A DNA stretch of 64,000 nt from Phytohabitans maris. Its GTDB lineage: Bacteria; Actinomycetota; Actinomycetes; Mycobacteriales; Micromonosporaceae. The position numbers and the translations under genes were made by a program. Location of the stretch: positions 124,001-188,000 of the forward strand of contig NZ_JAVHUY010000010.1 of assembly GCF_031085175.1 (NCBI RefSeq), in the 5' to 3' direction. This document shows, in pieces, positions 24,511-32,967 of the stretch (position 1 is its first letter; every line of letters begins with the position of its first letter). The notes beneath the pieces were generated by a model that did not search any database, had not been told where the DNA came from, and was given only the letters and a program-made list of their open reading frames with translations.

Positions 24511-25477
24511 CCGGCTCCACCACGACCTTGAGGCCGCGGCGGGCGACCGCGGCCTCGAAGGCGTCCGCCGCGGCGGCCAGCGGGTAACGGTCACTGACCA
24601 CAGTGGATACATCGACATGGCCGCGGCGCACGAGGTCGATCGCCCGCGGGTACGTGTCCTTCATCCGCCGCACCATCGCGATGGTGAGTCCCTTGCGGCG
24701 CGCCACCGAGGCGGGAAACGTCGTGCTGTCGCCGTCCGGGATGCCCACCAGTACCACGCGGGCGCCCGGGCCGGCGGCCACCATCGCCGCCTCGACGGCC
24801 GGATCGGTGCCGGCCACCTCGAACGCGACGTCGACGTCGAGCCCGGCCGGGTTGTCCACAATCGACGCTCCGTACGCCTCGGCCGCCCGCTGTCGGTGCG
24901 GCAGCGGCTCGGCGGCGTAGACGGCGCGGGCACCCATGAGCCGGGCGAGCTGCACGAGCAGCAGGCCGATCGGGCCGCAGCCGAAGACACCCACGCTCAT
25001 GCCGAGCCGCAGGTGGGCGAGGTCAAGTGAGTGCAAGGCGACGCCGAGCGGCTCCAGCATCGCGCCGTCGGCGTCGGAGAGCGCGTCCGGGAGCGGGTGC
25101 AGGCGATCGGTGGGCCAGGCCATGTACTCGCGCAGGCCGCCGTCGAGCGCACCGTGGCCGGCGAAGCGGATCGACCGGCAGAGGTTGGGATGGCCGCGCA
25201 GGCACAGGTCGCACCGCTCGCACGGGATGGCCGGATCGATCGCCACCCGCTCGCCGTGCCGCGGCCCACCCTCGATCACGCCGGCCATCTCGTGCCCGAC
25301 CGCCAGCGGCTTGTCGAGTCGGGCGTCGCCGATGCCGGCCTCGCTGTACCAGTGCAGGTCGGAGCCGCAGAGCCCGACCGCCGTCACCTTGACGAGGCTC
25401 TCGTCCGGCCCGGGAGCCGGCGCGGGCTCGTCGGCGACGCGGACGTCCCTGACCCCGTGCAGCCGTGCGGCCCGCAT
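24455..25477 (-). CDS. Zinc-dependent sugar-alcohol dehydrogenase (L-iditol/sorbitol dehydrogenase type MDR)
   Basis: A 340-residue medium-chain dehydrogenase. The catalytic-zinc site is VGLCGSDLHWYSEAGIGD with GHEMAG; the structural-zinc lobe has CERCDLCLRGHPNLC (four Cys). NAD binding is shown by GVFGCGPIGLLLVQLARLMG. The combination fits sorbitol/xylitol/threonine dehydrogenases acting on secondary alcohols of polyols. The ATG at 25477 shares its A with the stop of the adenylate kinase gene, so the two are coupled. At the 3' end the gene overlaps the converging patatin gene by 56 bases. The final residues (PVAPAADPAAGEAIPA) are a disordered tail. Confidence 0.88.
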   Translation of the reverse strand: MRAARLHGVRDVRVADEPAPAPGPDESLVKVTAVGLCGSDLHWYSEAGIGDARLDKPLAVGHEMAGVIEGGPRHGERVAIDPAIPCERCDLCLRGHPNLCRSIRFAGHGALDGGLREYMAWPTDRLHPLPDALSDADGAMLEPLGVALHSLDLAHLRLGMSVGVFGCGPIGLLLVQLARLMGARAVYAAEPLPHRQRAAEAYGASIVDNPAGLDVDVAFEVAGTDPAVEAAMVAAGPGARVVLVGIPDGDSTTFPASVARRKGLTIAMVRRMKDTYPRAIDLVRRGHVDVSTVVSDRYPLAAAADAFEAAVARRGLKVVVEPATPVAPAADPAAGEAIPA

Positions 25478-26109
25478 CAGAGGCCGAGCTTCTGCCGGAT
25501 GTCGCGCTGCACCGTGTCCGGGTCGGGGCGGGCGTCGACCGACACCACGTACTCCTTGCGGCGGAAGATGTCGAGCACGGGCTTGGTCTTGCCGTGGTAC
25601 TCGCGCAGCCGCGCGGCCAGCGCCTCGGGCGTGTCGTCGGCCCGGGTGACGAGCTCGCCACCGCAGACGTCGCACTTGCCTTCCACCTCGGGGCGATCGG
25701 CGATGAGGTTGTAGTCCATGCCGCAGCGGGAGCAGAGCCGCCGGTTGAGCACGCGGCGGTGCACCTCCTCGTCGGGCAGATCGAGGTGGATGACGCCGTC
25801 GATGTCGTAGCTCTCCAGGAAGAACTCCGCCTGCCGTCCGTTGCGCGGAAAGCCGTCGATGACGAAGCCGTAGTTCCAGTCGTGCTGCTGCAGGCGCTCC
25901 CTGACCACCGCCTCGACCTGGTCGTCGCCGACCAGCTCGCCGGCCGCCATCGTGCGACGGACCTGGGCACCGAGCTTGGTGTGGTGCTGCACGTGCCAGC
26001 GGAAGATGTCACCGACGCTGATGTGCACCAGGTCGAACTCCCGGCAGAGCAGCGTGGCCTGGGTGCCTTTGCCGCTGCCCTGCACGCCCATCACGACGTA
26101 CTTGCGCAT
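25477..26109 (-). CDS. Adenylate kinase-family nucleoside monophosphate kinase
   Basis: A 210-residue kinase with MRKYVVMGVQGSGKGTQATL (P-loop GxxGxGKGT), the NMP-binding SVGDIFRWHVQHHTKLG, FVIDGFPRNGRQAEFFLES and a LID with four cysteines (CSRCGMDYNLI and CDVCGGELVTRADD), hence a zinc-binding LID as in Gram-positive adenylate kinases. The expected reaction is ATP + AMP to 2 ADP. FVIDGFPRN and the unusual QGSGKGT replacing the common PGAGKGT suggest a paralogue rather than the housekeeping adk, which normally lies beside secY. It is coupled to the dehydrogenase gene downstream; why the two are joined is unclear. Confidence 0.85.
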   Translation of the reverse strand: MRKYVVMGVQGSGKGTQATLLCREFDLVHISVGDIFRWHVQHHTKLGAQVRRTMAAGELVGDDQVEAVVRERLQQHDWNYGFVIDGFPRNGRQAEFFLESYDIDGVIHLDLPDEEVHRRVLNRRLCSRCGMDYNLIADRPEVEGKCDVCGGELVTRADDTPEALAARLREYHGKTKPVLDIFRRKEYVVSVDARPDPDTVQRDIRQKLGL

Positions 26110-26137
26110 GAGGTGCACGATCGCACACCCTTGGTCG

Positions 26138-27136
26138 ATGCGACTGCGGCACCCCAGTCTGCTCCTCACCACCCTCCTCGCGACCGCGGCGTGCACGGGC
26201 TCCACGGACGAGCCTCGTACCACGGAATCTGCCCCTGGATCCCCGGCGCCGAGCGTGACCACGGCCCTGAGCTGGCAGCGCCTGGCCGCCGCCCCCTCGG
26301 CCCGCACCGAGGTCGCGGCCGCGACCACCGGCTCCCGGGTGTACGTGGTGGGTGGCTACCGGGCGGACGGCGGCACGGTCGCGACCGTGGAGGTCTTCGA
26401 CACCGCGACCGGCCGGTGGGAGTCCGGGCCGGACCTGCCGGTCGCGGTCAACCACGCGATGGCGGCGACCATCGACAACCAGGTGTACGTCTTCGGCGGC
26501 TTCCTGGCCAACGGCGACCCGGGGCGGGACGCGTTCAAGCTGGAGGGCGGCGCGTGGCGGGCGATCGCCCCGCTGCCGCAGGAGCGGGCGGCGGGCACGG
26601 CCGTGGCGCAGAGCGGCAAGGTGTACGTGGCCGGTGGCCTCAACGCCGGTGGGCTGGCCCGGCAGATGCTCGTGTACGACCCGGCCGCAAACATCTGGAC
26701 CAGCGCGCCGGGCCCGCCCACGCCCCGCGAGCACCTGGGCGGCGCCGGGTTCGCCGGCAAGGTCTACACGGTCGGTGGGCGCGCGGGTGGGCAGGGCAAC
26801 TTCACCGCGTTCGAGTCCTTCGACCCGACCACCAACCAGTGGACGGTCCTGCCCGACCTGCCCACCCGCCGGGGTGGGCTGGCCGCGGCGGCGACCTGCT
26901 CGGGGCAGGTGGTGGCGGTCGGCGGCGAGGCGGACGCGACGTTCGAGGAGGCGGAGGCCTTCGACGTCAAGACCGGCACCTGGGCCTCGCTACCGCCGAT
27001 GCCCACGCCCCGGCACGGCCTGGGCGTGATCGCGATGGGCACCACGCTGTACACGTTCGCCGGGGGCCCGAAGCCCGGCCTGCACGTCGCCGACACAGCC
27101 GAATCGATCGACTTGGCCCCACTTGGACCCTGTTAG
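26138..27136 (+). CDS. Kelch-repeat beta-propeller lipoprotein
   Basis: A 332-residue exported protein. The N-terminus MRLRHPSLLLTTLLATAACT ends in a lipobox-like TAAC with Cys19, so it should be lipid-anchored on the outside. Then follow six kelch blades, each with a hydrophobic-GG turn: VYVVGGYRADGG, VYVFGGFLANGD, VYVAGGLNAGGL, VYTVGGRAGGQG, VVAVGGEADA and LYTFAGGPKPG, with the usual Trp at blade ends (GRWESGPDLP, NIWTSAPGPP, NQWTVLPDLP, GTWASLPPMP). Six blades form a closed propeller. Ligand and role are unknown; galactose-oxidase-like catalytic residues are not seen. The ATG at 26138 lacks a clear ribosome binding site. The gene is divergent from the kinase gene. Confidence 0.85.
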   Translation: MRLRHPSLLLTTLLATAACTGSTDEPRTTESAPGSPAPSVTTALSWQRLAAAPSARTEVAAATTGSRVYVVGGYRADGGTVATVEVFDTATGRWESGPDLPVAVNHAMAATIDNQVYVFGGFLANGDPGRDAFKLEGGAWRAIAPLPQERAAGTAVAQSGKVYVAGGLNAGGLARQMLVYDPAANIWTSAPGPPTPREHLGGAGFAGKVYTVGGRAGGQGNFTAFESFDPTTNQWTVLPDLPTRRGGLAAAATCSGQVVAVGGEADATFEEAEAFDVKTGTWASLPPMPTPRHGLGVIAMGTTLYTFAGGPKPGLHVADTAESIDLAPLGPC

Positions 27137-27204
27137 GGCGTGACATAAATCACTTGATAGATCATCCTTGATTGGAAAGGGGGGTCTACTCAAGGAGGCG
27201 CCTC

Positions 27205-28707
27205 ATGGCTGAGGTGACAGACGATGTACGCACCTACCAACTCGGGGTCAGCCGCCCACCACTGACCGTTACCGACCTGCCGGAGCCGGAGGAGGTCTTC
27301 GGCGTCCGGCGTCTCGGACCGCGCGAGCTGATCAAGTACGCCATCGGCCCCAGCCTCATCGCGCTGGGCATCTCCATCGGCAGCGGCGAGTGGCTGCTGG
27401 GCCCGCAGGCCGTCGGGCAGTACGGCTTCGTCGGCGTCGGCTGGGTGATCCTGGTGTCGGCGCTGCTACAGACCTTCTACAACGTCGAGAGCTCACGCTA
27501 CGTACTGGCCACCGGCGAAGTGCCCGTCGTCGGCTGGGGCCGCGTGCCGCCGGGGTGGTTCCTGTGGGTGCCGATCTCGGTCGGGGTCGTCATCTTCGCG
27601 TTCATCGCCGGTGGCTGGGCGGCCAGCGCCGGCCAGGGCCTGTACGCGCTGGTGCACGGCGAGGTGCCCCCGTCCGGCGCCGAGGAGCCGCGGATCTGGG
27701 CGATCGCGCTGCTCGTACTCGTCTTCGTGATCACGGCCTCGGCCCGCCGGATCAGCCGTGCGCTCGAGCTGGCCAACTGGGTGATGGTCGTCTCCGTCCT
27801 CGTCGGACTGCTGCTCATCGACCTCTTCGTCGTGCCGTGGGAGCTGTGGTGGGACGGCATCAAGGGCTTCGTCACGCCCGCCGCGCCACCCGAGGGGATC
27901 ACCGCCACGCAGCTCGGCGCGCTCGCCGGCTTCACCGCGCTCGCGTCCGGCCTCAACTGGTACGTGATGGGCCACTACCGCGACAAGGGCTACGGCATGG
28001 GCTTCCGCACCGGGTTCATCGCCGGGCTCCGCGGCGAGGGGAGCAAGCTCGAGCCGAGCGGCATGACCTTCCCCGACGACGCGGCCAACACCGCGCGCTG
28101 GCGCCGCTGGTACCGGCTGCTGCTCACCGACATGTGGGGCGTCTTCTTCGTCGGGGCGATGCTCGGCATGCTGCTGCCGACGATCCTGATGGCCCACGCG
28201 GTGGAGTCCACAGGGGAGCGACCCACGACGGCAAACGTGCCGACGTTCGTGGCGAGCGCCCTCGACGACCAGTACGGCACGACCCTCTTCTACCTCGCGC
28301 TCGTGCTCGGCGTGCTCATCCTCTTCAGCACCCAGCTCGGCATCTTCGAGGCGATGGTGCGGGTCACCACCGACGCCGCGCACGCCACCAGCCCCACCCT
28401 GCGCCGCCTGATCGAGGGTGATCCGCGGCGGTTCTACTACCCGTTCATGTTCCTGCTGATGGTGGTCATCGCGGTGATCCTGCACCTGGCGCTGCCGGTC
28501 AACCTGGTGCAGTGGTCGGCCAACATGTCCAACCTGGGCGCGCTGATCTTCCCGTTCATGCTGATGTACCTGAACAGCAAGCTCCCCCGGCCGGCTCGCC
28601 CCCGCCCGTACCACTACGTGATCCTGGGGCTCAACGTCCTGTTCTTCGGCTTCTTCTTCATCAACTTCATCGCCGACTTCCTCGGCAGCCCTCTGATCAC
28701 CTTCTGA
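27205..28707 (+). CDS. Nramp-related membrane transporter
   Basis: A 500-residue integral membrane protein with about eleven to twelve helices. A good ribosome binding site AAGGAGG (27192-27198) precedes the ATG. After 45 cytoplasmic residues, helix 1 is YAIGPSLIALGISIGSGEWL, corresponding to the broken helix of Nramp/LeuT-fold carriers, but the metal-binding DPGN of true Nramp proteins is absent and GSGE stands there instead. The other broken helix has ALASGLNWYVMGHYRDKG. It therefore belongs to a divergent Nramp-related group, and Mn/Fe transport should not be assumed; another cation or a small organic solute is possible. The gene is monocistronic, ending in a strong terminator at 28717-28746. 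Confidence 0.78.
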   Translation: MAEVTDDVRTYQLGVSRPPLTVTDLPEPEEVFGVRRLGPRELIKYAIGPSLIALGISIGSGEWLLGPQAVGQYGFVGVGWVILVSALLQTFYNVESSRYVLATGEVPVVGWGRVPPGWFLWVPISVGVVIFAFIAGGWAASAGQGLYALVHGEVPPSGAEEPRIWAIALLVLVFVITASARRISRALELANWVMVVSVLVGLLLIDLFVVPWELWWDGIKGFVTPAAPPEGITATQLGALAGFTALASGLNWYVMGHYRDKGYGMGFRTGFIAGLRGEGSKLEPSGMTFPDDAANTARWRRWYRLLLTDMWGVFFVGAMLGMLLPTILMAHAVESTGERPTTANVPTFVASALDDQYGTTLFYLALVLGVLILFSTQLGIFEAMVRVTTDAAHATSPTLRRLIEGDPRRFYYPFMFLLMVVIAVILHLALPVNLVQWSANMSNLGALIFPFMLMYLNSKLPRPARPRPYHYVILGLNVLFFGFFFINFIADFLGSPLITF

Positions 28708-28716
28708 CCCGCCGCC

Positions 28717-28746
28717 GTCAGGGCCCGCTGGAGAGCGGGCCCTGAC
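28717..28746 (+). terminator. Strong rho-independent-like hairpin
   Basis: Perfect 13-base arms GTCAGGGCCCGCT (28717-28729) and AGCGGGCCCTGAC (28734-28746) with a GGAG loop, 10 bases after the stop of the Nramp-related gene. No U tract. Confidence 0.8.
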
Positions 28747-28854
28747 CCAAAGATCCAGCCTAAGAGAAGATTCCGAGCTGCCGCGATGCCTGCTGTTGAC
28801 CGGCCTGGGCGCGCCAGGTCGCGATCGATCAAGGACAGCACCGAGCGGCCGACG

Positions 28855-28904
28855 AGATCGTGGTACGCAGTTGCCCTCAGGCGGGCGGATCCGTACCACG
28901 ATCT
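28855..28904. repeat. Palindromic REP-like element, copy A
   Basis: Arms AGATCGTGGTAC (28855-28866) and GTACCACGATCT (28893-28904) are perfect 12-base inverted repeats around a 26-base interior. The same arms occur in copies at 29089 and 62258. Confidence 0.8.
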
Positions 28905-29030
28905 GCTGGGACGGTCCCGATCTCAAGCCGTGAACTCGGGTCGAGGTCCGTGCGTCCTCCTTGATCGGCGTCGGGGGTCGGTCTGCGCCTTGGGCTAATC
29001 GTCCCCGGCGTTCGGGGTGCAGGGCATTGG

Positions 29031-29066
29031 GTCCGGACCGTTGCCCCGCGGCCTCAACCTCCGCGG
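29031..29066 (+). repeat. Fragment of the 111-bp repeat, middle deleted
   Basis: GTCCGGACCGTTGC (29031-29044) followed at once by CGCGGCCTCAACCTCCGCGG corresponds to the left and right parts of the 111-bp family at 12279 and 62348, with the central part of about 60 bases missing. Confidence 0.55.
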
Positions 29067-29088
29067 TTCACCACCCAAGCCGACGCGC

Positions 29089-29138
29089 AGATCGTGGTAC
29101 GCAACTGCCCCTCCAGGGGCACCTGAGTACCACGATCT
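29089..29138. repeat. Palindromic REP-like element, copy B
   Basis: Same 12-base arms as copy A (29089-29100 and 29127-29138), exactly 50 bases long. The interior forms a second hairpin, TGCCCC / GGGGCA, as in copy C. Confidence 0.8.
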
Positions 29139-29286
29139 ATTCAGAGCCGGCCGGCGTCGATGTCGATCAAGGAGTGGCTCCTCCTCCAGGCCCCGGGTTG
29201 GGCGCATGGACGGGGCAGCTCGGTAGCTTCGCGCGCGCATCGACTGCACGCGCCGCGGGCCGCGCACGCGGCCGGAGCGGCAGGAC

Positions 29287-29303
29287 GCAACGGTCTGGAC
29301 CAC
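29287..29303 (-). repeat. Short fragment of the 111-bp repeat (inverted)
   Basis: GCAACGGTCTGGACCAC is identical to part of the copy at 62348-62458 read in the same direction, and to the inverse of copy 1. The flanks still look related (GGGCGTCCCGG). Confidence 0.5.
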
Positions 29304-29462
29304 CGCGGGCGTCCCGGCAGCTCGAATCTTTGGAAGCCACCAGCGGCGCGGGCCGTCCGGTCACTATGCGGTGGCCACCAACCTTTGCCGGCTTCGCCGG
29401 GCCGTGTGACCAGCGGCCGAAGGCCGCGGTCACCCGGTGAACGTTAGTGGTCACCGCACTGA

Positions 29463-30014
29463 CTAGCCGGTCACGCCGCGTTTTTCGAGGGCGCTGCGCA
29501 GGGCGCGCAGGGCGTAGTAGACGCGGGACTTCGCGGTGCCGAGCGGCAGGCCGAGTGCCTCCGCCGCCTCCGCCACCGTGCGTCCCTTGAAGTACGTCTC
29601 CAGCAGCATCTCCTGGTGTGGCTGGCTGAGTGTGCGCAGCGCGTCGGTCACAGTCATGCGGCGCAGTACGTGGTCGCTCTCATCCGGCTCGGAGACGTTC
29701 TCCAGGTCCACGCCGTACGCCTCGGCGGGGCGTGCGCTCTGGCTGCGGTGCTCGTCGATCGCGATGCGGCGGGCCACGGTGACCAGCCACGGGCGCAGGG
29801 AGACCTGGCCCTGCGCACCGAGCCGGTGCGCGTTGCGCCAGCCGCGCAGGAGGGTCTCCTGCACGATGTCTTCCGCGCGCTGCCGGTCGCCCGCGACCAA
29901 CTGGAGGACGAACCTCAGCAGCGGTGCCGCGTGCTCCTCGTACAGCTGGCGAACCAGAGCGTCCTCGTTGCCCTCGCCCCGCTGGTGGCGTCCCGCGGTC
30001 AGCCCCGACGTCAT
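29463..30014 (-). CDS. ECF-type RNA polymerase sigma factor (SigL-like)
   Basis: A 183-residue ECF sigma factor. Region 2 (about residues 20-90) has LYEEHAAPLLRFVLQLVAGD, EDIVQETLLRGWRNAHRL and WLVTVARRIAIDEHRSQSAR. Region 4 (about 120-178) has LRTLSQPHQEMLLETYFKGR and LGLPLGTAKSRVYYALRALR, the -35 recognition HTH. It resembles the mycobacterial SigL/SigK-type group in the spacing and in the short acidic linker (ENVSEPDESDHV). Such sigma factors usually have a membrane anti-sigma partner with zinc; none lies next to it here, since the next gene on this strand (Tex) is upstream and not related. The ATG at 30014 is the first possible start. Confidence 0.88.
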   Translation of the reverse strand: MTSGLTAGRHQRGEGNEDALVRQLYEEHAAPLLRFVLQLVAGDRQRAEDIVQETLLRGWRNAHRLGAQGQVSLRPWLVTVARRIAIDEHRSQSARPAEAYGVDLENVSEPDESDHVLRRMTVTDALRTLSQPHQEMLLETYFKGRTVAEAAEALGLPLGTAKSRVYYALRALRSALEKRGVTG

Positions 30015-30162
30015 GCGCGGCAGCCCGACGCGAACACGGTCACTGACACCCTCACCTCACGGTCTTCGGCATGACCGGGCCGGGCGCGCCCGACCCCCTG
30101 CGTATAGGAGATGCGGTACGCGCTGTGCGATAACAGAAACTATCTCGTGTCTACCGGGCGGT

Positions 30163-32523
30163 TTAGCGGGGGCCGCCGAGTCCCTTGTCGAGCCCGGCGC
30201 GGCGCAGCGCGTCGGCCATCGCACCCTGCGGCTGGCGGGCCGGCTGAGCTGGGCGTTTGCCACCCTGCCGGGCCGGCCGCTCGCGGCGTCCCTGGCCGGC
30301 GGCGGCACCGTTGCCCCCGGCTCTCGCCTTGTCGGCGCCACCCTCGTCGTCCAGGCGGAGCGTCAGCGAGATCCGCTTGCGCGGCACATCGACGTCGAGC
30401 ACCTTCACCCGGACGATGTCGCCCGGCTTGACCACGTCACGCGGGTCCTTGACGAACGTCTTCGACATCGCCGACACGTGTACCAGTCCGTCCTGGTGCA
30501 CGCCCACGTCGACGAACGCGCCGAACGCCGCCACGTTGGTGACCACACCCTCCAGCACCATCCCGGGCTGGAGGTCGGCCAGCTTCTCCACGCCCTCGGC
30601 GAAGGAGGCCGTCTTGAAGGCCGGCCGCGGGTCGCGACCCGGCTTTTCCAGCTCCTTGAGGATGTCGGTCACCGTGGGCAGGCCGAACGTGTCGTCGACG
30701 AAGTCGACGGGCTTGAGCGACTTCAGGATCGAGGAGTTGCCGATCAGCGCGGGAAGGTCGCTCTTCGTGGCGGTCAAAATGCGACGGACCACCGGGTACG
30801 CCTCCGGGTGCACGCTGGACGCGTCGAGCGGGTCGGCACCGCCCGGGATACGCAGGAAGCCCGCGCACTGCTCGAAAGCCTTCGGCCCGAGCCGCGGCAC
30901 CTCCTTGAGCGCCTGCCGGCTGTGGAATGGGCCGTTGCTGTCGCGGTGCGTCACGATGCTCGCGGCCAGCCCTTCGCCGATGCCGGAGACCCTGGTCAGC
31001 AGCGGTGCGGAGGCGGTGTTTACGTCCACACCGACCGCGTTGACGCAGTCTTCGACCACCGCGTCGAGCGAGCGGGAGAGCTTCACCTCCGACAGGTCGT
31101 GCTGGTACTGCCCCACGCCGATCGACTTGGGGTCGATCTTCACCAGCTCGGCCAGCGGGTCCTGCAGGCGGCGGGCGATCGAGACCGCGCCGCGCAACGA
31201 GACGTTGAGGTCGGGCAGCTCCTGCGAGGCGTACGCGGAGGCGGAGTAGACCGACGCCCCGGCCTCGGAGACCACGATCTTCGTCAGCTTGAGCTCGGGG
31301 TGCCGCGAGATCAGGTCGCCGGCCAGCTTGTCGGTCTCCCGCGACGCCGTACCGTTGCCGATCGCGACGAGCTCGACCTTGTGCGCGGCGGCCAGCTTGG
31401 CCAGCGTGGCGATCGACTCGTCCCACCGGTGGGCCGGCACGTGCGGGTGGATCGTTTCGGTGGCGACCACCTTGCCGGTCGCGTCGACCACCGCTACCTT
31501 CACGCCGGTGCGGAAGCCGGGGTCGAGCCCCATCGTCGGGCGGGTGCCGGCGGGCGCGGCCAGCAGCAGGTCACGCAGGTTGGCGGCGAAGACCCGGACC
31601 GCCTCCTCCTCCGCCGCCTGCCACAGCCGGCTGCGGATATTGGCATCCAGGTGGATCAGGATCCGGGTACGCCAAGCGGAGCGCACAGTGTCGAGCAGCC
31701 ACCGGTCGGCCGGCCGCCCCTTGTCGGCGATGCCGAAGTGCCCGGCGATCCGCGGCTCGTACGAGTTGGGGCCGTCGGCGTCCTCCGGCTCCGGCGTCAG
31801 GTCGAGGACCTCTTCCTTCTCACCCCGAAACATCGCCAGGATCCGGTGCGACGGCAGCTTGGTGAACGGCTCGGCGAAGTCGAAGTAGTCGGCGAACTTG
31901 GCGCCGTCGTCCTGCTTTCCGTCCCGTACCTTGGCGACCAGCCGCCCGCGCGCCCACATCTGCTCGCGGAGCGCCCCGATGAGGTCGGCGTCCTCGGCGA
32001 ACTTCTCTACCAGGATGTGGCGCGCCCCTTCGAGCGCCGCCGTTTTGTCCAGGCCTTCCTTCGCGTACGCCTCCGCGGCCGCCAGCGGATCCTGCGCGGG
32101 GTCGCTGAGCAGCGACTCGGCCAGCGGCTCCAGCCCGGCCTCGCGCGCGATCATCGCCTTGGTCCGCCGCTTCGGCTTGTACGGCAGGTAGATGTCTTCG
32201 AGCCGCGCCTTCGAGTCGGCCGCCATGATCTGCGCTTCGAGCGCCTCGTCGAGCTTGCCCTGGCTGCGGATCGACTCCAGGATCGCGGCCCGCCGCTCGT
32301 CCATCTCGCGCAGGTAGCGCAGCCGCTCCTCCAGCGTACGAAGCTGCGCGTCGTCGAGGGCGCCGGTGGCCTCCTTGCGGTAGCGGGCGATGAACGGCAC
32401 GGTCGCCCCGCCGTCGAGCAGGTCGACCGCGGCGGACACCTGCCGCTCCCGCACACCAAGCTCGTCGGCGATCCGCTGGGTGGTCGAGATCCGCTGAGCC
32501 GCCGGGGACAGATCTGAAGTCAC
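30163..32523 (-). CDS. tex: Tex-family RNA-binding protein
   Basis: A 786-residue cytoplasmic protein that fits Tex over its whole length. Order: N-terminal helical region with ATVPFIARYRKEATGALDDA and LEDIYLPYKPKRRTKAMIAR; a YqgF/RNase H-like domain (TMGLDPGFRTGVKVAVVDAT to about residue 460); helix-hairpin-helix region (SAPLLTRVSGIGEGLAASIV, then RLGPKAFEQCAGFLRI); and an S1 domain near 640-710 (MVLEGVVTNVAAFGAFVDVG, then HQDGLVHVSAMSKTFVKDPR). The tail is basic, Gly/Arg-rich. Tex proteins bind structured RNA and RNA polymerase complexes and affect transcription and expression of toxins in other bacteria; the exact role in actinomycetes is not settled. The gene is apparently monocistronic. 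Confidence 0.95.
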   Translation of the reverse strand: MTSDLSPAAQRISTTQRIADELGVRERQVSAAVDLLDGGATVPFIARYRKEATGALDDAQLRTLEERLRYLREMDERRAAILESIRSQGKLDEALEAQIMAADSKARLEDIYLPYKPKRRTKAMIAREAGLEPLAESLLSDPAQDPLAAAEAYAKEGLDKTAALEGARHILVEKFAEDADLIGALREQMWARGRLVAKVRDGKQDDGAKFADYFDFAEPFTKLPSHRILAMFRGEKEEVLDLTPEPEDADGPNSYEPRIAGHFGIADKGRPADRWLLDTVRSAWRTRILIHLDANIRSRLWQAAEEEAVRVFAANLRDLLLAAPAGTRPTMGLDPGFRTGVKVAVVDATGKVVATETIHPHVPAHRWDESIATLAKLAAAHKVELVAIGNGTASRETDKLAGDLISRHPELKLTKIVVSEAGASVYSASAYASQELPDLNVSLRGAVSIARRLQDPLAELVKIDPKSIGVGQYQHDLSEVKLSRSLDAVVEDCVNAVGVDVNTASAPLLTRVSGIGEGLAASIVTHRDSNGPFHSRQALKEVPRLGPKAFEQCAGFLRIPGGADPLDASSVHPEAYPVVRRILTATKSDLPALIGNSSILKSLKPVDFVDDTFGLPTVTDILKELEKPGRDPRPAFKTASFAEGVEKLADLQPGMVLEGVVTNVAAFGAFVDVGVHQDGLVHVSAMSKTFVKDPRDVVKPGDIVRVKVLDVDVPRKRISLTLRLDDEGGADKARAGGNGAAAGQGRRERPARQGGKRPAQPARQPQGAMADALRRAGLDKGLGGPR

Positions 32524-32700
32524 GCAGCGATCCTAGGTGCTCCGCCCGCGCGCCACGACCGACACGGTGTCCGGCGATTCACCGTTCCGTCCCCTCACAG
32601 AGCCCAACGCGGCGACCCCGCTGCTGGTCACTGCCCATCCACGCCTTTTCCGGACCGCAAATCGCCGCCGTGGACAATCATGCCGGACGATGAACGATCG

Positions 32701-32955
32701 TTACGCGCTACGTTGGGCGTCCGCGTTGGAGGCGGCGCCGATCCGCGGAAACGGGTCGATCGAAAAGAGCACCTCGACCGGTACCTCGAAGTAGCGGGAC
32801 AGTCGCAGCGCCAGGTGCAGGCTGGGGCTGAACTCGCCACGTTCGAGGTAGCCGACCGTCTGGTAGTGGACGCCCAGCGCCTCCGCCAGCTCGCGGCGGG
32901 AGATGCCCCGTTCGGCGCGCAGCATGGCGATGCGGTTGTAGATGACCTCACTCAT
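32701..32955 (-). CDS. Small XRE-family HTH regulator
   Basis: An 84-residue protein, nearly all one Cro/C1-type HTH: MSEVIYNRIAMLRAERGISR, RRELAEALGVHYQTVGYLER, GEFSPSLHLALRLSRYFEVP, then VEVLFSIDPF. It is of the YgzD/YozG type that commonly accompanies ABC-2 type transporters or DUF2975 membrane proteins. It starts 12 bases after the stop of the ABC permease gene, so it is the third gene of that operon and probably regulates it. The 3' end carries a 10-base palindrome AACGATCGTT at 32692-32701. Confidence 0.88.
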   Translation of the reverse strand: MSEVIYNRIAMLRAERGISRRELAEALGVHYQTVGYLERGEFSPSLHLALRLSRYFEVPVEVLFSIDPFPRIGAASNADAQRSA

Positions 32956-32967
32956 CCGCGCCGCCCC

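Larger units (their letters stand above)
28747..29462. other. Repeat-rich intergenic region without genes
   Basis: About 715 bases without a believable gene. It holds two copies of the 50-bp palindromic element (28855-28904, 29089-29138) and two fragments of the 111-bp dispersed repeat (29031-29066 and, inverted, 29287-29303). Several GATCAAGGA-like words recur around them. Open frames on both strands are short, Arg-rich and lack ribosome binding sites. It looks like a place where intergenic repeats have accumulated. Confidence 0.65.

Noticed and set aside
29536-32517. 993-codon frame opposite tex
   Set aside because: Antisense shadow of an intact tex gene; no recognisable motif and no ribosome binding site.
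32692-32701. AACGATCGTT palindrome at the end of the small XRE gene
   Set aside because: Ten bases and located at a gene end, too weak to call an operator.
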